A DNA stretch of 64,000 nt from Euleptes europaea (GCF_029931775.1 NC_079322.1:22828542-22892541); one strand, 5' to 3'. Positions 1 to 12,760 are shown, counted from the first letter of the stretch. Notes: generated by a model from the letters alone, not told the origin. Numbers and translations are program-made.

Positions 1-639
1 GTTTCCAGCCACACCTTTTCAAGTGCTGAAACAGCTGTGAGGGGGTGGTTTCGGCACCTGAAAAGATGCAGTGGGGGACAAGATCTTCTGGGGCCACCGC
101 ACCACAGGGGATCAGGCCTGTGCAGCAGTTTTAAATGATTAAATCTTCCCCTAAAGTGGCATTGATGGCCATTGGTTGGACCCATGGCTGCTCACACAGC
201 TAGTTTGGCTCTGCATCAGCTAACAGATTAGAGTAGGAAGTCATTACCGGGCATGCTTACCAACTAAATAAACGCATGTGCTTTGCTATATGTGACTCCT
301 GTGTTATTCTCAACCCATATAACCCTCTACAGGGCCAGCCTGAAAGTGTATTGATGCCTGAGGTAGAAAATTCAAAACGGTGTGTGCGTGTCCCCACATA
401 CTAATTTACACTGCTGCATATCACATGAAAATGCATGCCAGCTGAGCCACAGTTTGTCTGTTTCCATTGAGCTTGTGCAGAAGACCTTCCCAACAGATCA
501 TGATCCATAAGCGAGATGTGTCTGTCTGGCTTTCTTGACTATCATTAGTGGCAGCTGCATTGCCATATTACACTGGGCCTTAGGATTTCTAGAACACTAA
601 TAAAGACGATTAAATGGAAGCTTACAGTTGGAACTTGGA
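1..639. other. Unassigned sequence
   Basis: No gene or clear repeat. The part near 265-330 (aataaacgcatgtgctttgc and following) has a faint LTR-end look but no partner end is in the window. Confidence 0.3.
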
Positions 640-900
640 AGGCACTGAAAGGGCAATGGATATGTTCATGGAGGAGGGGGTATTCATGGCTGCTAGTCAA
701 AGTGAATACTAGTCATGATGCATACCTATTCTCTCCAGGATCAGAGGAGCATGCCTATTATATGAGGTGCTTTTGAACACAGGCACAATAATGCTGCTGC
801 AGTCGTCTTGTTTGTGGGCTTCCTGGTTGCCACTGTGTGAACAGACTGCTGGACCTGATAGACCTTGGTCTGATCCAGCATGGCCTTTCTTATGTTCTCT
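640..900 (+). mobile_element. CR1 LINE 3' end (TTCTTATG-tail type)
   Basis: It matches the complement of the 3' 250 bases of the CR1 at 54984. It includes the FMDERG-like coding end, the stretch ggacctgatagaccttggtc and the terminal TTCTTATGTTCT. Confidence 0.8.
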
Positions 901-2174
901 GGTACAAGAGTAAGGAATGCTGTGCATGTAAAAGAAGACACACAAAGAGAAATCCACTTTGCCTCACTCAGTTATAGTTGAGAGTGGACTTGGTATGGTA
1001 AAATAAAAGGAGAGTGTGAAAGGTGAGATAGGTCACAATACTCCAGCCTGAGGGACTTGCTATTGGTAAAGTGGTACATAGTAAGATAACAAGGGAAAGG
1101 CCTGGATCAGCGGTTGTGACATAAATTGGTGCCTGTGAGGTGAGATTAATTTGAGAGAGACATCTAGACAAAAGAGAGTGGCAGAGTGGGATTCAGAGAC
1201 AGAGCACGTTTAAAACAGCCTGTCAGATGGAGCGCTGTAGATATTAATGCCTTTTCCTCTGTCAGAACTGTCAGAGCACAGAGCCCATTGGATGTAATGA
1301 TATCATTAAGTAACTTTCACATGTGTTTCTCAGCCAAGCTACGATCTGAGGTTCTGTGTTTGATTTCCTTGCCGAACAAGCCATTGTCTTTGTGCTCATT
1401 GATTTCCACTGCCAAGTTCAGCTTTAGCTAACCCGTCTTTTCAAGTGTTTTGTGAAGTTGGACTTTTAAAATTAATTGGATACTTGGTTTGGAAGACACC
1501 ATAATTCCTGTTGCTAGTCACAGGGCTTTCAGAAGCTGTCAAAAAAGACTGGTGCTGAATTTGACTATGAAGCTGGAATGGGGACTCCAGGCAGGAGCAC
1601 ACATTAAATACAATTGTTGACATTCTACAGCTCTTCTAGGGCACGTAGGCAATTATTTGGGCAGGGTGTTTCCACAGCCAGATTTATATAGAAGCTAAGT
1701 TTATGGCCTCAGATTATGAGGAGTGTCTACATCCAAAAACTATTATAAGCGTCAGAGTTCGAATAAGACACATTGTTTTGGTAAGGCTCTTCAAGTTGAC
1801 CTGGTTTAGGGTCTCCAGATGTGGTCATTTCAAATGAAATATGAGAAATTCAACCTGCTCTCTGCATCCTTAGCGCAGCCTATTTCCTGCTCGACTGGGT
1901 GCAGCAGATGATTTTGGCCCCGACCCCCTGAAGGGAATGGACGGAAAGGAACTTTGGGCATGGCAGTTGGGTGCTTCGTATGTAGGGTTGCCAGCCATTG
2001 GCTGGGGATCAGTGAGAGAAGGAGGGGCAAGAATGGGGGATGGATTAGTTTTGCCTGAATCCTAGAGTGTGGCATCAATGTCGTGCCAGTGACACCACGC
2101 CACTTCTGGGAATTCACTGAAAGTGATGTTGTGCCATTGGTGCGATTCCATTTTTAAAAAATGTTTTCCCCCTG
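901..2174. other. Unassigned sequence with one hAT-like end
   Basis: Nothing convincing except TAGGGTTGCCAGCC at 1983, followed by gtgacaccacgccacttctg. This could be a decayed relative of the 31.3-kb hairpin element ending near 2150. Confidence 0.3.
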
Positions 2175-2753
2175 CAGGCCCTTTAAGGAGTCTCAAAGCG
2201 GCTTACATTCACCTTCCCTTTCCCTCCTCACAACAAACACCTTGTGAGGTAGGTGGGGTTGAGAGAGATCTGAGAGAACTGTAACTAGTCCAAGGTCACC
2301 CAGCAGGCTTCATGTGGAGGAGTTGTAGGGTTGCCAACCTCCAGGTACTAGCTGGAGATCTCCTGCTATTACAACTGATCTCCACCCGATAGAGATCATT
2401 TCCCCTGGAGAAAATGGCCGCTTTGGCAATTGGACTCTATGGCATTGAAGTCCCTCCCCTCCCCAAACCCCGCCCTCCTCAGGCTCTGCCCCTAAAATCT
2501 CCCGCCAGTTGCCAAGAGGGGCCTGGCAACCCTAAGGAGTGGGGAAACAAACCCAGTTCACCAGATTAGAATCCGCTGCTCATATGGAGGAGTGGAGAAT
2601 CAAACCCGGTTCTCCAAATTAGCGTCCGCTGCTCTTAACCACTGTATTAGCATCCACTGCTCACGTGGAGGAGTGGGGAATCAAATCTGGTTCTCCAGAT
2701 TAGAGTCGACCACTCCAAACCACCGCTCTTAACCACTACACCATGCTGGCTCT
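2175..2753 (-). mobile_element. tRNA-derived SINE, TTC-tailed family
   Basis: Family description: a tRNA-like head with GTGGTGTAGTGGTTAAGAGC and GGGTTTGATTCCCC (box A and box B of a pol III promoter), then a body with gaccttgggctagtcac and catataaaaaccaactcttc, and a (TTC)n tail. The head is at 2753 and the tail side at 2175. It is split by the hAT at 2326-2534. The first half of the head appears duplicated (two versions of the bccactcctccacatg block). Confidence 0.8.
2326..2534 (+). mobile_element. hAT-like MITE (TAGGG family), type copy
   Basis: Family description: about 200 bp, left end TAGGGTTGCCAACCTCC, right end GGGACCTGGCAACCCTA, imperfect terminal inverted repeats, no coding capacity. 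The 8-bp target duplications and YAGGG-type ends place it in the hAT superfamily. This copy is inserted inside a minus-strand SINE and is flanked by aggagttg and aggagtgg. Confidence 0.85.
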
Positions 2754-3515
2754 TTACCTTTAATTTACCCACCAATGGCCTGCAGTCCAATAATTTAATA
2801 AATGCATTGAAAACTTCATATGGCTGTTTATGTAACAGTCCTCTTCCAGCCTACCACCACACTACACTTTCCAAGTGGTATTGTGAGAACAAAAATTTTC
2901 AATAATTATGGACCAACTTTTTTAAAAAATATATTTTTTGAATGTTTGTGAAGGAAGCTTATCATTAGAGGTCCAATTACAGTCTGTGTTTGCCTAGAAG
3001 TCATTTTTAGACCATTATAATGCTCCTCTTCAGAGTACATACCTTTTTATTTTGGCAGACACACGTCAGGTGATAAATCTGCCTTAGTTTCTAAGAATCC
3101 ATATCTGATCCCCCCCCAAATCTAATCCAAATCTGTAGCAACAATTCTGCAGACATATTGAGAGTTTTGAGATGTAACAAAGACAAGTCCAGCTGCCAGC
3201 AGATCTGGACGTGTGCAAAGGACTTCAAGATTTCAGTCAACAGCTTCAGGGCACAGTAAAATCCCGTACACTGTGAATTTTAATATCAAACTGCCACCTG
3301 CTTCTGAGAGATACATTTGAATTTATACTTCCATTTAAAAGCCAATATCAGTTGCTTCCCAGCATCTCTGCAATGCTGTTTTATTACCATTTTCAACTGA
3401 ACTAAATGTTCCTGTAACTAGAAGATGTATGGCTTCTTCAGAGAATACTGAGAGCAGTGGCCCGTGTCCACCCATACAGTGCTGAAGATTTGAGGGCACA
3501 AGTTTTCTTCAGTTG

Positions 3516-3664
3516 TTTTTTGGCATCAAGTCACAGCTGTCTCGATTTTCAAGACAAGAGACGTTCCGAGGTGGTTTGCCATTGCTTGGCTCCGCGTCGC
3601 AACCCTGGTATTCTTTGGTGGTTTCCCTCCCATCCAAATACTGACCCGCACCAACCCAGCAGGA
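3516..3664 (-). mobile_element. 5S rRNA-derived SINE
   Basis: The complement carries the 5S-like core GGATGGGAGGG (from GGATGGGAGACC) and the family body with ggcaaaccacct and the tail gctgtgacttgatg. The 5' head is missing. Confidence 0.7.
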
Positions 3665-4305
3665 CCGACAAATGCTGCCAATTCCCCCGTTTTATTACAG
3701 CCCACTGAGCCCCCCTCCCAAATTTTGTTCCTGTGGGTCAGCGGAGAGGAGGAGGGATTGGCAGAAATTGCCACCTACTTGTAAGTAAACCTAGTTGCCC
3801 TTCAGCACTGTGTGCCTGGCTGCAAAAGCCTGTATTTCTTTCACTTCATACTCTCTTTTCATACTCTACAGACTTTCCGGGAGGACTTTGTACTGCCGCT
3901 ATTGATAGGGTTGCCATTCAACTACTGCTATTTTACTGATCCTTCCGTTCATTGGCATCTTTTACAAACTTCTCCTCTGGTTATTGATGCACATGCATAC
4001 ACTGATAGAACATGGAACGAAGCAAGTTTATTCAGATTGCATTAAAAACTGTTTTGTGCAGTATTTTATTGATACACAAACACGTGGGGTTGGGATGCAC
4101 CAGAAGGACCTTGTGAGGTCCATGCAAGGATCCTTCCCAGCTTTCCCCTCCGCCCAGCAGCCTGTTCTAACTAGAGGGAAGTTTATTCCTGGACTTGCAG
4201 GACCCACATGGAGTAAAAGCCATGCAGGTAGAGAGGGGGAGAGCAGGCAAAGTTGCTTCCTACTTTCTCTTCAGACAGTGCAGTTCCACTCACATTAGAA
4301 ACAGG

Positions 4306-4577
4306 AGAGAGCTGGTGAGGTGAAGCAGTTAGAGTGTAGGACTCTCCACTCCTCCACATGAGCGGCGGAGGCTAATATGGTGAACTGGATTTGTTTCCCC
4401 CCCTCCTACACATGAAGCCAGCTGGGTGACCTTGGGTTAGTCACACTCTCTCAGCCCAACCTACCTCATAGGTTGTCTGTTGGGGGGAGGGGAAAGGAAG
4501 GCAATTGTAAGCCGGATTGATTCTTACTTAAGTGGTGGAGAAAGTCGGCATATAAAAACCAACTCTTCTTCTTCTAC
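4306..4577 (+). mobile_element. TTC-tailed SINE
   Basis: Near full length with a (TTC) tail ending at about 4577. The head box A is diverged. Confidence 0.8.
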
Positions 4578-5085
4578 TACTTGTTTCCTAAAAAATTATT
4601 TTGTATTTGCATCTTTTCCTTTTTCTCTTTCTCTCAGAGAACAAAATGTCTCGTGAATGAGTGGCTGTCCCAGGAGCGCCACATGAGTCTCCGTGGTAGA
4701 AGGAGTCCTTCTGTAAGCCATCTGGAGGTGATTTTTGGCCCTGACTGGGCCCTGAAAATGGAGGTCTCCTAGCAGCTGCACTAAACAAAGCCCCTTGTGC
4801 AAGATCTGGCTCCCAAGTGAGCTCACTGAGATCCAGCCTGTAATTCTCCACATCTCTTTGCAACTGTTCTCTCCCATATGTCCAGGTTCTTGACTACTGA
4901 GCTCTTTCCCTGTGCCTGGGCTCTTTCCAGACGCTGGACTTAACCTCTACCTTTCAATCTTGTAATGAGGAAAAACTCCCTTCGCTACCAATTTCCTATT
5001 TAGTTCCTCCCCTTGGGCTGCTCTTTCCTTCCCCAACATGTCCCTTCCTCTGTATATGACTCCTCCCTTGTTCATCTCCTATTTT

Positions 5086-5278
5086 TAGGGTTGCCAACCT
5101 TCAGGTACTAGTTGGAGATCTCCTGCTATTATAACTGATCTCCAGCCGATAGAGATCAGTTCCCCTGGAAAAAATTGCTACTTTGGCAACTGGACTCTAT
5201 GGCATTGAAGTCCCTCCCCTCCCCAAACTCCACCCCAAAAATCTCCCGCCGGTGGCGAAGAGGGATCTGGCAACCCTA
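5086..5278 (+). mobile_element. hAT-like MITE (TAGGG family)
   Basis: Near full length (193 bp) with both ends intact. The flanking octamers cctatttt and cctggttc agree poorly, so the target duplication has decayed. Confidence 0.8.
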
Positions 5279-6425
5279 CCTGGTTCCTTCATCCTTTGCT
5301 TCTCTCTCCTACCTGCTCTCTCCAATCCTTCATTTCTCCTCCTGGCAATCTCTAGGCTACTCCCCACCCCCAGGAAAGGAACTGTTTACTGGTCCAGACA
5401 CCCTCAGCTGCTACACAACCACATGTATGCAAAGGGAGTATAGTGTGCATCCATTTACAACTTTCTCGGTGTGGTATTGAATCTACGTGCAATTTTGCTT
5501 GTAGAAAACAAAGGCATTTATCATTTTTGAATCCTATTAATTTGCTAAATAGTACGATATGTATCTTAACTTTTAAATGTTCCATGGCTTCAAAGAATTT
5601 TTCACCGTTCTTGGAAATGTTACATCTCAAGAGGGGCCAGTAAGCTTTTGACTGTGAGTTTTTATATGGTGGTGCTGTCATATACTTTGTTTTTTATATA
5701 AAATTGTTTATCTGCCAGAAATTCAACTCGGCTTTATACATAATTCATCTGATTTTCTTATACAAACCTAATGACTTCGTAACATTTGTTCCTCATCTCG
5801 CCACTGAAATAAAAGTGTGATTATTTACACAGAGGGCTTGATTTGACCAAGCTCTGCTAAACAAATTTGAGTACCACTTCACATTTCCTTCCACAAAAGA
5901 CAGCCGAAAGTACCACACAAGGAAACAGTGACTAATATGTAGCCATCAAGTAAGTTGAGAAAGGATCATGAAACAAGTCCTCTGAGGACTGCACTGTTAA
6001 GCAACCTATAGAGAAGACAGTCAAGGAGGAAGAACAATGATGTTCTTATAATCTCTTGCCCCAAGTTTCCTCAGCTGTAACTTTAAACACATCTGAATTA
6101 CAACCATCTGTTGTTAATTATAACATATCCATTTGCTCCTTACAATACTGCGAGATTGGAATTAAAGACATTCAAGGTGACAAGGAGGCCACTCAATGAT
6201 ACATCAAGAGTCTGTCCATATAATAAGTGAAAAGGCTTCAACAAAGACTTTTTGAGGAACTTAGCAAACTCCCTTGATCGAAAGCTCACAGGTTTACGGA
6301 AAAGAAACACCAAGGGAAAAACCAGTTACACTAACACATCTCATAACATTTCTGTAGACATCCGCTGAGTCTCCCCAAAGTGCCACAAAAGAAAGAGCAA
6401 GGAGAGAGTGAGGGAGATGTCCCTT
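5279..6425. other. Unassigned AT-rich sequence
   Basis: No gene, SINE, LINE or inverted repeat recognised. Confidence 0.3.
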
Positions 6426-6615
6426 TCGTTGCCAGATCCTTCTTTGCCACCGGGGGGAGATTTTTGGGGTGGAGTTTGGGAAGTGGAGGGACTTCAATGC
6501 TATAGAGTCCAATGCCAAACCGGCCCTTTTCTCCAGATGAACTGATCTCTATCGGCTGGAGATCGGTTGTAATAGCAGGAGATCTCCAGCTAGTACCTGG
6601 AGGTTGGCAACCCTA
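6426..6615 (-). mobile_element. hAT-like MITE (TAGGG family)
   Basis: The right-end type sequence comes first (gttgccagatcc), and the copy ends GGCAACCCTA at 6615. The left terminus is degraded. Confidence 0.8.
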
Positions 6616-6689
6616 TTCCACTGCCATGTGAGGGATGTTTAGCTGAGATGTATTGATTGGCATTGGGTCACCCAAAATGATTCACAACT

Positions 6690-7108
6690 GAATGGAGATT
6701 TGAGCTTCCGGAGTGGGCGGCAAGCTCTGCTAATTTCAAACCCCCATTGTCAGAGATGCACATTAAGGAGGGGGGACCCCTTTCGGGGCCCATATCTCAG
6801 CCCCCCGACCCAATCTTTACAAAACTTGGGGATTCTTGCAAGAAGGGTCCCCTTGCAAGAAGGGTCCCCTCAAGCTACGCTGAAAGTTTGGGACCTGTAC
6901 CCCCAAAAATGCCCCCCGGAGCCACGGAAAGGCGCAATTGTTTAATGGCTTTATTCGGCCGAATTTTTCCCCGAACTCTGGATCTCATGCCGAATTGCAT
7001 GAACCCAAAGCGAGGGAGTTCGGACTTCGGCATTTCATGAATAAAAACAGGCCAAATTTTGCCAAATTCGAATTTTACCGAATTTTTTTTCCAACAGCCC
7101 TACTGTTC
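6690..7108. repeat. Unclassified repeat, TTCGGC-rich
   Basis: Contains repeated motifs such as attcggccgaatttttccc, cgaattttaccgaattt and an end cagccctac that resembles a hAT terminus. It includes a short direct duplication (gcaagaagggtccccttgca). The opposite end was not found. Confidence 0.35.
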
Positions 7109-7989
7109 ATGAGGCATCTGAAATCCAGCTATCCAGAACTAGGAGAAGTTCCCTCACCTGCTTCTACTACAGAACTCCATGATCACTCTTCCCTTCTGCT
7201 CTTCCCTTTCATGGCCAAGCAAGCATCTTATGATTAAATCTAACAGTTTTTCTTCACATCATCCCTGAAAAAAATCCCCTCTCTGTATGTGCTGTAAGTA
7301 TTCATTCACTCCCTAGTCATTTTGTCTCGATGACTGTTATTTCATCTTTGCCAGCCACATTATTCTCCACCAATCTGTTCTCCAATCGATTTACAATGCC
7401 ACAGCCAAAACATTCCCTTTCAAGTAGTGAACCTCTCTGCTTTCAGCCGCTCATTTCTTGCCCTTTATCTTTTACCCCAACACATACACACTTTCCCAGT
7501 GTATCTCACATCACTTCTGAGTGCCTTCTCCTTCTCTTCTACACAGTTTGGAAGTCATCCTACTCATTTCCTCATTCATGTTCCCCTCTTCACTTTCCAC
7601 ATGCTGCCTTTGTCTCTTCTCTGCCTTTCTTTTCTCATTTTTCTCCCCTTTTTTCAAGGTGCCTTGAAACTGGGGCTTTGATAGTAGAGGAGGTCAATCC
7701 CAGCCATTACGCCGGACCTACTTGTTGTCAGTGGGTGTCCCACGATGTTGGACCTTCTTTCCTATAAGAAAGCTGCCAAAGACCAAACTATGGCAACTTT
7801 TAGAAGCGTTGCAAGATATTTAATCTAACTTTCTGCATTTCAAGTTAGGCCTGTGGTCTTTTCAACTTAGTATGTTTAATCAGAATGCATCATTGATCTT
7901 CAGTGGGGCACTATGGTGCCCACTGATATGTTTTGTGGGGATGCCTGGGGAGGGAGGAATTTTGTGAGAGAAAGGATGCGTTCAATGGG
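7109..7989. other. Unassigned pyrimidine-rich sequence
   Basis: Plus-strand C/T-rich region with a chance 145-codon frame (7330-7767). No repeat family recognised. Confidence 0.3.
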
Positions 7990-8183
7990 GAGGGAAGGCA
8001 GCATGATATAGCTTGATCTTGTCAGATCTCAGAAGCTAAGCAGGATTAGTATGTGGAAGGGAGACCTCCAAGGAAGGCTGGAGAGGATAGCAGCAGCAAA
8101 CCCCCTCTGATTCTCACTTGCCTTTAGAGGCCCTTGCTGGGGTTACCATAAGCCAGCTGTGACTTGACAGCACTTAGAGGAGT
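7990..8183 (+). mobile_element. 5S rRNA-derived SINE
   Basis: The head gatcttgtcagatctcagaa and gctaagcagg matches the internal promoter region of vertebrate 5S rRNA (GATCTCGTCTGATCTCGGAAGCTAAGCAGG spread over both blocks). The tail is gctgtgacttgacagcactt. Confidence 0.8.
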
Positions 8184-8467
8184 TGGTTTTTTTATAAGCC
8201 AACTTTCTCGACCACTGAAGGCAGAATCAAACCGGCTTACAATCACCTTCCCTTCCCCTCCCCACAACAGACACCCTGTGAAGTAGGTGGGGCTGAGAGA
8301 GAGCTCAGAGAGCTGTGACTGGCTTCATGTGTAGGAGAGGGGAATCAAACCCAGTTCACCCGATTAGCCTCCGCTGCTCACGAGGAGGAGTGGGGAATCA
8401 AACCCGGTTCTCCAGATCAGAGTCCACCACTCCAAATCACTGCTCTTAACCACTACACCACACTGGC
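8184..8467 (-). mobile_element. TTC-tailed SINE
   Basis: The tail side starts right after a plus-strand 5S-type SINE (7990-8183), and the head ends near the ccacactggct motif at 8467. Confidence 0.8.
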
Positions 8468-9490
8468 TTATGCATTTATGTAGGGAGTTCAGCAGGGATG
8501 TGGTGCCATGCAGCATACCCTCCAAAGCTGCCATTCCCTCCAGAGGAACACTGTAATTCTGGGAGAACTCCAGGCATGCCAAAAGGAGCCCCTCCCTCTA
8601 GCTTACCTGCTGTTGTACAAAAAGGGCACGGCACAGCCCATTGATTCTCATTGGTATGCATTGAGTATACCCGCCCACTACTTGGGACTCCAAGGTGGAT
8701 AGCTGGCAAGCTGCTTTGTTTGGGGGAGGGAGCTGTGAGCATGCAGCCAGGTGGGGAAGGGCCTCTTTGAGATAACCAGGATAAAGTGTAAGCAGGCAAA
8801 GCTCTGGAAATCTGCATTTGGGCCTCTTGCTGACACAGAGCCAATGGATTGCTGCCTCAAAGTTCAACCCTGGCATAAAAAGCACTAATTGCATGCAGAT
8901 GACAATATCAGGGTTTGTGCTTTTAGAACACAACAGCAAATTATGTACCTGCTCCCTTTCTTAAGAAACCTGGACAGGGCTTTGAAGTGGAAGATAATTA
9001 GTGAAATGACTTGGGTGACTCACAATAACCATTAAAAGCAGCATTTTTGAACAATTCCATGGATGCTCTAAATAGATGCCTACCTCATATTGATGAAACT
9101 ATTCAAGGTCTCTCCTTTATTGACTAACAGGGAACTCAAGCAAGAGAGTTACAGATCCTCTGTAACCTGCTGGGAATAGGTATTCTGGCAGACTGTGTTG
9201 CCCGCAGTTCAGCACTGTGTTTTGGATAAGCAGAACAGCATTGGAAACCGCTGTGAAATAATAAATTATGTAACTGTAACTCACAAAGTTACCTTAGGAC
9301 ATCTTCAGAAGTTATCCCTATAACAATGAATGGGTTGTCTAAAAAATAAGTTTTCTATGACTTAAATTTTGGCCTAACCAATCACAGATTTGTAATGGAA
9401 GAGGGGTCTGAAGCCTGCCATTACAAATCAGCTAAAAATTGCATTTAAAATGTATTCCATGGAAAATGAAACATGCTGTTCTGCTCCATT
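8468..9490. other. Unassigned sequence
   Basis: Several overlapping chance frames on both strands. No protein family or repeat recognised. Confidence 0.3.
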
Positions 9491-9683
9491 TGAGACAGTG
9501 TGGTGTAGTGGTTAGGGTGTCAGACTAGGATCCAGAAGATCCAGGTTTGAATCCCCACTCTGCCATAGACCTTGGGGTAGTCAGTCTCACATGATTGCTG
9601 TCATGAGGATAAAATGGAGGACTGGAGTACAATGTCTGGGTCCCTGTGAGAAGAAAAGCAGGGTATAAATAACTAAATAAATA
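9491..9683 (+). mobile_element. Sauria-type tRNA SINE
   Basis: Box A region GTGGTGTAGTGGTTAGGGTG and box B GGTTTGAATCCCC, followed by the usual ccttggggtagtcag segment and an aataa-type tail. Confidence 0.8.
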
Positions 9684-10536
9684 TGTTTTGGAGAAGAATG
9701 GTAGAGGATGGCACCACTGTTACTGGTACTGAGGCCTCATGATGAAACAAAACATGCCTTTTGGGATACATTTTGATACCTAGGCTATCTTGTAGGCTTA
9801 TGAAAAAGACCATTCCTTTGAGAATGTACATTTACCACCCACCCCAAAATAAAGCATTTTGAGTTTAGGGGAAGGATCTTCTGGGACAAAGGATGTTATT
9901 TCCAGACACTACCTCTCATTTCATAAATTTATGGATTCTGTGGATTGGAACTCATAGGAAAATTCCATTAATAGAAGAGGAGCAATTTTCACCAGTTTCT
10001 CCTCACCAGCTTCAGACCTCCAAATCCCTGTCATGCATTTCCTGTTGGTTCCCCTGCCCCCTCAGGAGCAGTATGTGATTGGTATTTGAGGCTGTAGCAG
10101 GAGGGGGATGGTGATGAAATCCTGTTGTACTGGCTGGAATTCATTCTGTCGGCCAAGATTTATCACACTGGATCCAAGCCCATGCCTGTAAGTTGCACCA
10201 CAGAGTGTGGCTGTGAATGTTGTGGCATATGATATCACCCATGACTGCAGGATGTCACAGAAGATATCTGTGAGGATAGACAGCGGAGCCCAATGCCGGA
10301 CCCTACAGGCTGCTCATGCAGCCAGAGCCCAGAGTTTGGTCTGTTGTTGTGTTCCTGTACCAGCACAAGGAGATGAGTAATATCTGACCTTAAGATATAT
10401 ACAATCATAGGAGGTCAACACCTCACCATAACAAGACACAAGACCATGTACAAGACACAAGAAGTGTCCCATGTTCTAATGGATTAGATTTATAACTTCA
10501 GGTGGTAGGATGCTGATTCGAAAGAACCAGATCCAA

Positions 10537-10806
10537 GAGCCAGCGTGGTTTAGTGGTTAAGAGCGGTAGTTTGGAGCAGTGGAGTCTGATCTGGAGAACC
10601 GGGTTTGATTCCCCACTCCTACACATGAAGCCAGCTGGGTGACCTTGGGCAAGTTACAGCTCTGTTAGAGCTCTCTCAACCCCACCTACCTCACAGGGTG
10701 TCTGTTGTGGGGAGGGGAAGGGAGGGGGATTGTAAGCTGGTTTGAGACTCCCTTAAGTGGTAGAGAAAGTTGGCATATAAAAACCAACTCTTCTTCTTCT
10801 TCTTCT
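10537..10806 (+). mobile_element. TTC-tailed SINE
   Basis: Well preserved, from gagccagcgtggtttagtgg to (TTC)n at 10790-10806. Confidence 0.88.
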
Positions 10807-11634
10807 CTTCATATCTTTTTGAAGTATCATGTTGTCCACATAGGCCAGATATGTACTGTACTGTTACGTCTCACTGATTTCAAAAGTACACTGATAAAAC
10901 TGTAATCCGATGCACCTTTACTCAGAAGTAAGTCTCATTTCTGTCAGTGCGGTTTACTCCCAGGCAACTGTTCTTAGCACTGTAGCTTGAAGAACATCAA
11001 CAGGGTTGAAATTTTCACTTTTTCATTGGATGCAATGCCCACATAGTAGCACTGACCTTTAAGGAAACAGATGAGCTGCCATTATGCACAAAGATTCCTC
11101 TAACAATTGGAGAGTGAGACGCCAACAAATAAAGATAATAAAAAATTGCATCAAGTTTCTCTGCGGACACAAGTGTAAAGTCATCTGTTGGTTGAAGGAG
11201 ATTACATTCTATTCGGCAATGTTAAATTAAAACTCATTATACTTTGTAGCACTACTTTAAATGTCAGTCCGTTTTTAGTCTTAATAATGGTACTGTTGAC
11301 TTTTTAATGATGCAAATAAGACAGGCGAGAGCAAGGCACAGAGGTGGCCCAATAGAGTGCCAAGTAAATGCTGCAGAGCAAAATGTCACTCCCACATATG
11401 CTCCAGCATCTGCTGTTTAAGATCACTTCCTGCTCACCAGTGGTGAGCAGAGGGCCAATTGTTCGGTGAGCTGTTCAGAGGTATCCAAACTAATTCAGAT
11501 GTTTCCATTCTCTATTATTGTACTGCTTTCTCATGCATAGAGCTGGGGTCAACCTCTTTCCAAATGGCTTCCTGCATTCACCAGATAGATTGATAGATAG
11601 GTGAAATTAACACTTTTATACCATTACACTGTAT

Positions 11635-12015
11635 CAGGGTGCCTGTGGGCAACATGGCGCCCACCAGTGCATCCCTTGGCACCTGTCAAGCTTTTCAAAG
11701 AGTAGATGGGGGGACTGTAAAGCAGGACTTGTTATTAGCTGCCCTCATTCAAAAGAAAGGGTTTTCCACTACAGGACCAAGAGGTCTGGTATGCACCTGG
11801 GCTTTCTGTAGTCAGCGTTGATTCCATTCCCCCTTTAGGCTTTCTTTCTTATCAGGAGGTGTGAGGAGGGAGGCATTCCACTTGGCCCTCCCTACTGTGG
11901 AAGCCATTTTGGTTTTGGCTCCACCTCCTATGGAAGCCATTTTTGGGGTGGGTCTCCCCACCCTCTCTCAAAATTCCAATTGTGCCTGCAGACTCAAAAA
12001 AGTTGGGGACCCCTG
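11635..12015. mobile_element. hAT non-autonomous element, CAGGG ends
   Basis: Starts CAGGGTGCCTGTGGGCAACA and ends GTTGGGGACCCCTG, with 8-bp flanks cactgtat and cactatat (7 of 8). The ends resemble the widespread Zaphod-like vertebrate hAT type. The 60-codon frame at 11639 inside it is not a recognised protein. Confidence 0.7.
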
Positions 12016-12045
12016 CACTATATGCAATATTGGCAATATTCCTGG

Positions 12046-12178
12046 TGTGTATGTGTGTGTTAAGTGCCGTCAAGTCACCTCTGACTCATGGCGACCCTAC
12101 GAATCAATTTCCTCCAAAACGTCCTATCCTTAACAGCCTTGCCCAGGTCTTGCAAATTGAGGGCTGAGGCTTCCTTTA
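12046..12178 (-). mobile_element. BovB 3' end fragment
   Basis: The complement matches the last 130 bases of the 50-51 kb BovB copies, including the gaggctgtt...tcaaggataggac region and the terminal GAGTCAGAGGTGACTTGACG. The tail is a short (AC)n-like run. It directly abuts the right target duplication of the hAT at 11635-12015. Confidence 0.75.
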
Positions 12179-12203
12179 TAGAGTGCTTCCTTTATATAGT
12201 GTC

Positions 12204-12420
12204 TTCTTGGTGGCAAGATGTAATATAGTGCTAATTGGCTCAAACTGGGGGTGGGGGGGTAGAAATTGCAGGGACATGGTTCTGCTGATATCTCTGAACA
12301 GTTCTGTAATTAGCAACCAAACAGCACCTCTCATACAGTTTGCTGCTGCCAACAGAAGCATACCTCTGCAATTTCCCACCAGTTTGAGCCAATTAGTACT
12401 ACTATACCACGCCACCAGAA
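12204..12420. mobile_element. Hairpin MITE with very long inverted ends
   Basis: The left arm contains GTGCTAATTGGCTCAAACTG and AGAAATTGCAGGG. The right arm contains their complements, TGCAATTTCCCACC and CAGTTTGAGCCAATTAGTAC. The arms extend about 80 bases each with mismatches, leaving a core of about 50 bases. No target duplication could be defined, so the superfamily is unknown. Confidence 0.6.
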
Positions 12421-12603
12421 TAATTGACTAATGATAGAAACAGCATAGTGGTCTACTAAGGGCAACTGCAATTTTTTTTAAAAAAATGACAACCCCACTG
12501 GAATTGCAAGAACCAAAGATGCAATGATTGGCCCTTTTAGGGTAACTGTACAAACTCTGTAGGAATTCCCATATCACATATATGTGTAGACCAAGAGAGA
12601 AAA

Positions 12604-12760
12604 CATTTTTATCCCACCTTTCCTTGCGCAAAGGCAATGATTGGCCAAAGGTCACCCAATAAGCGTCATGGAAGCGTTGAGATTTGAACTCGTGTTTCCC
12701 CCATCACCACATCCGTTCATATATACACATTCGCCAGTTTAACACAATTGCTCTTTCCTC
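12604..12760 (-). mobile_element. Sauria-type SINE, decayed
   Basis: The complement shows the gattggccaaaggtcaccca segment and a box B remnant gagatttgaactcgtg. The head is lost. Confidence 0.55.

Noticed and set aside
1-340. Possible LTR 3' end at the left edge
   Set aside because: Only an AATAAA and a CA-like end were seen. The other end would lie outside the window and no target duplication can be tested.
7330-7767. 145-codon plus-strand frame
   Set aside because: It is driven by C/T-rich composition, has low complexity with S, F, P and H, and shows no known domain and no splice context.
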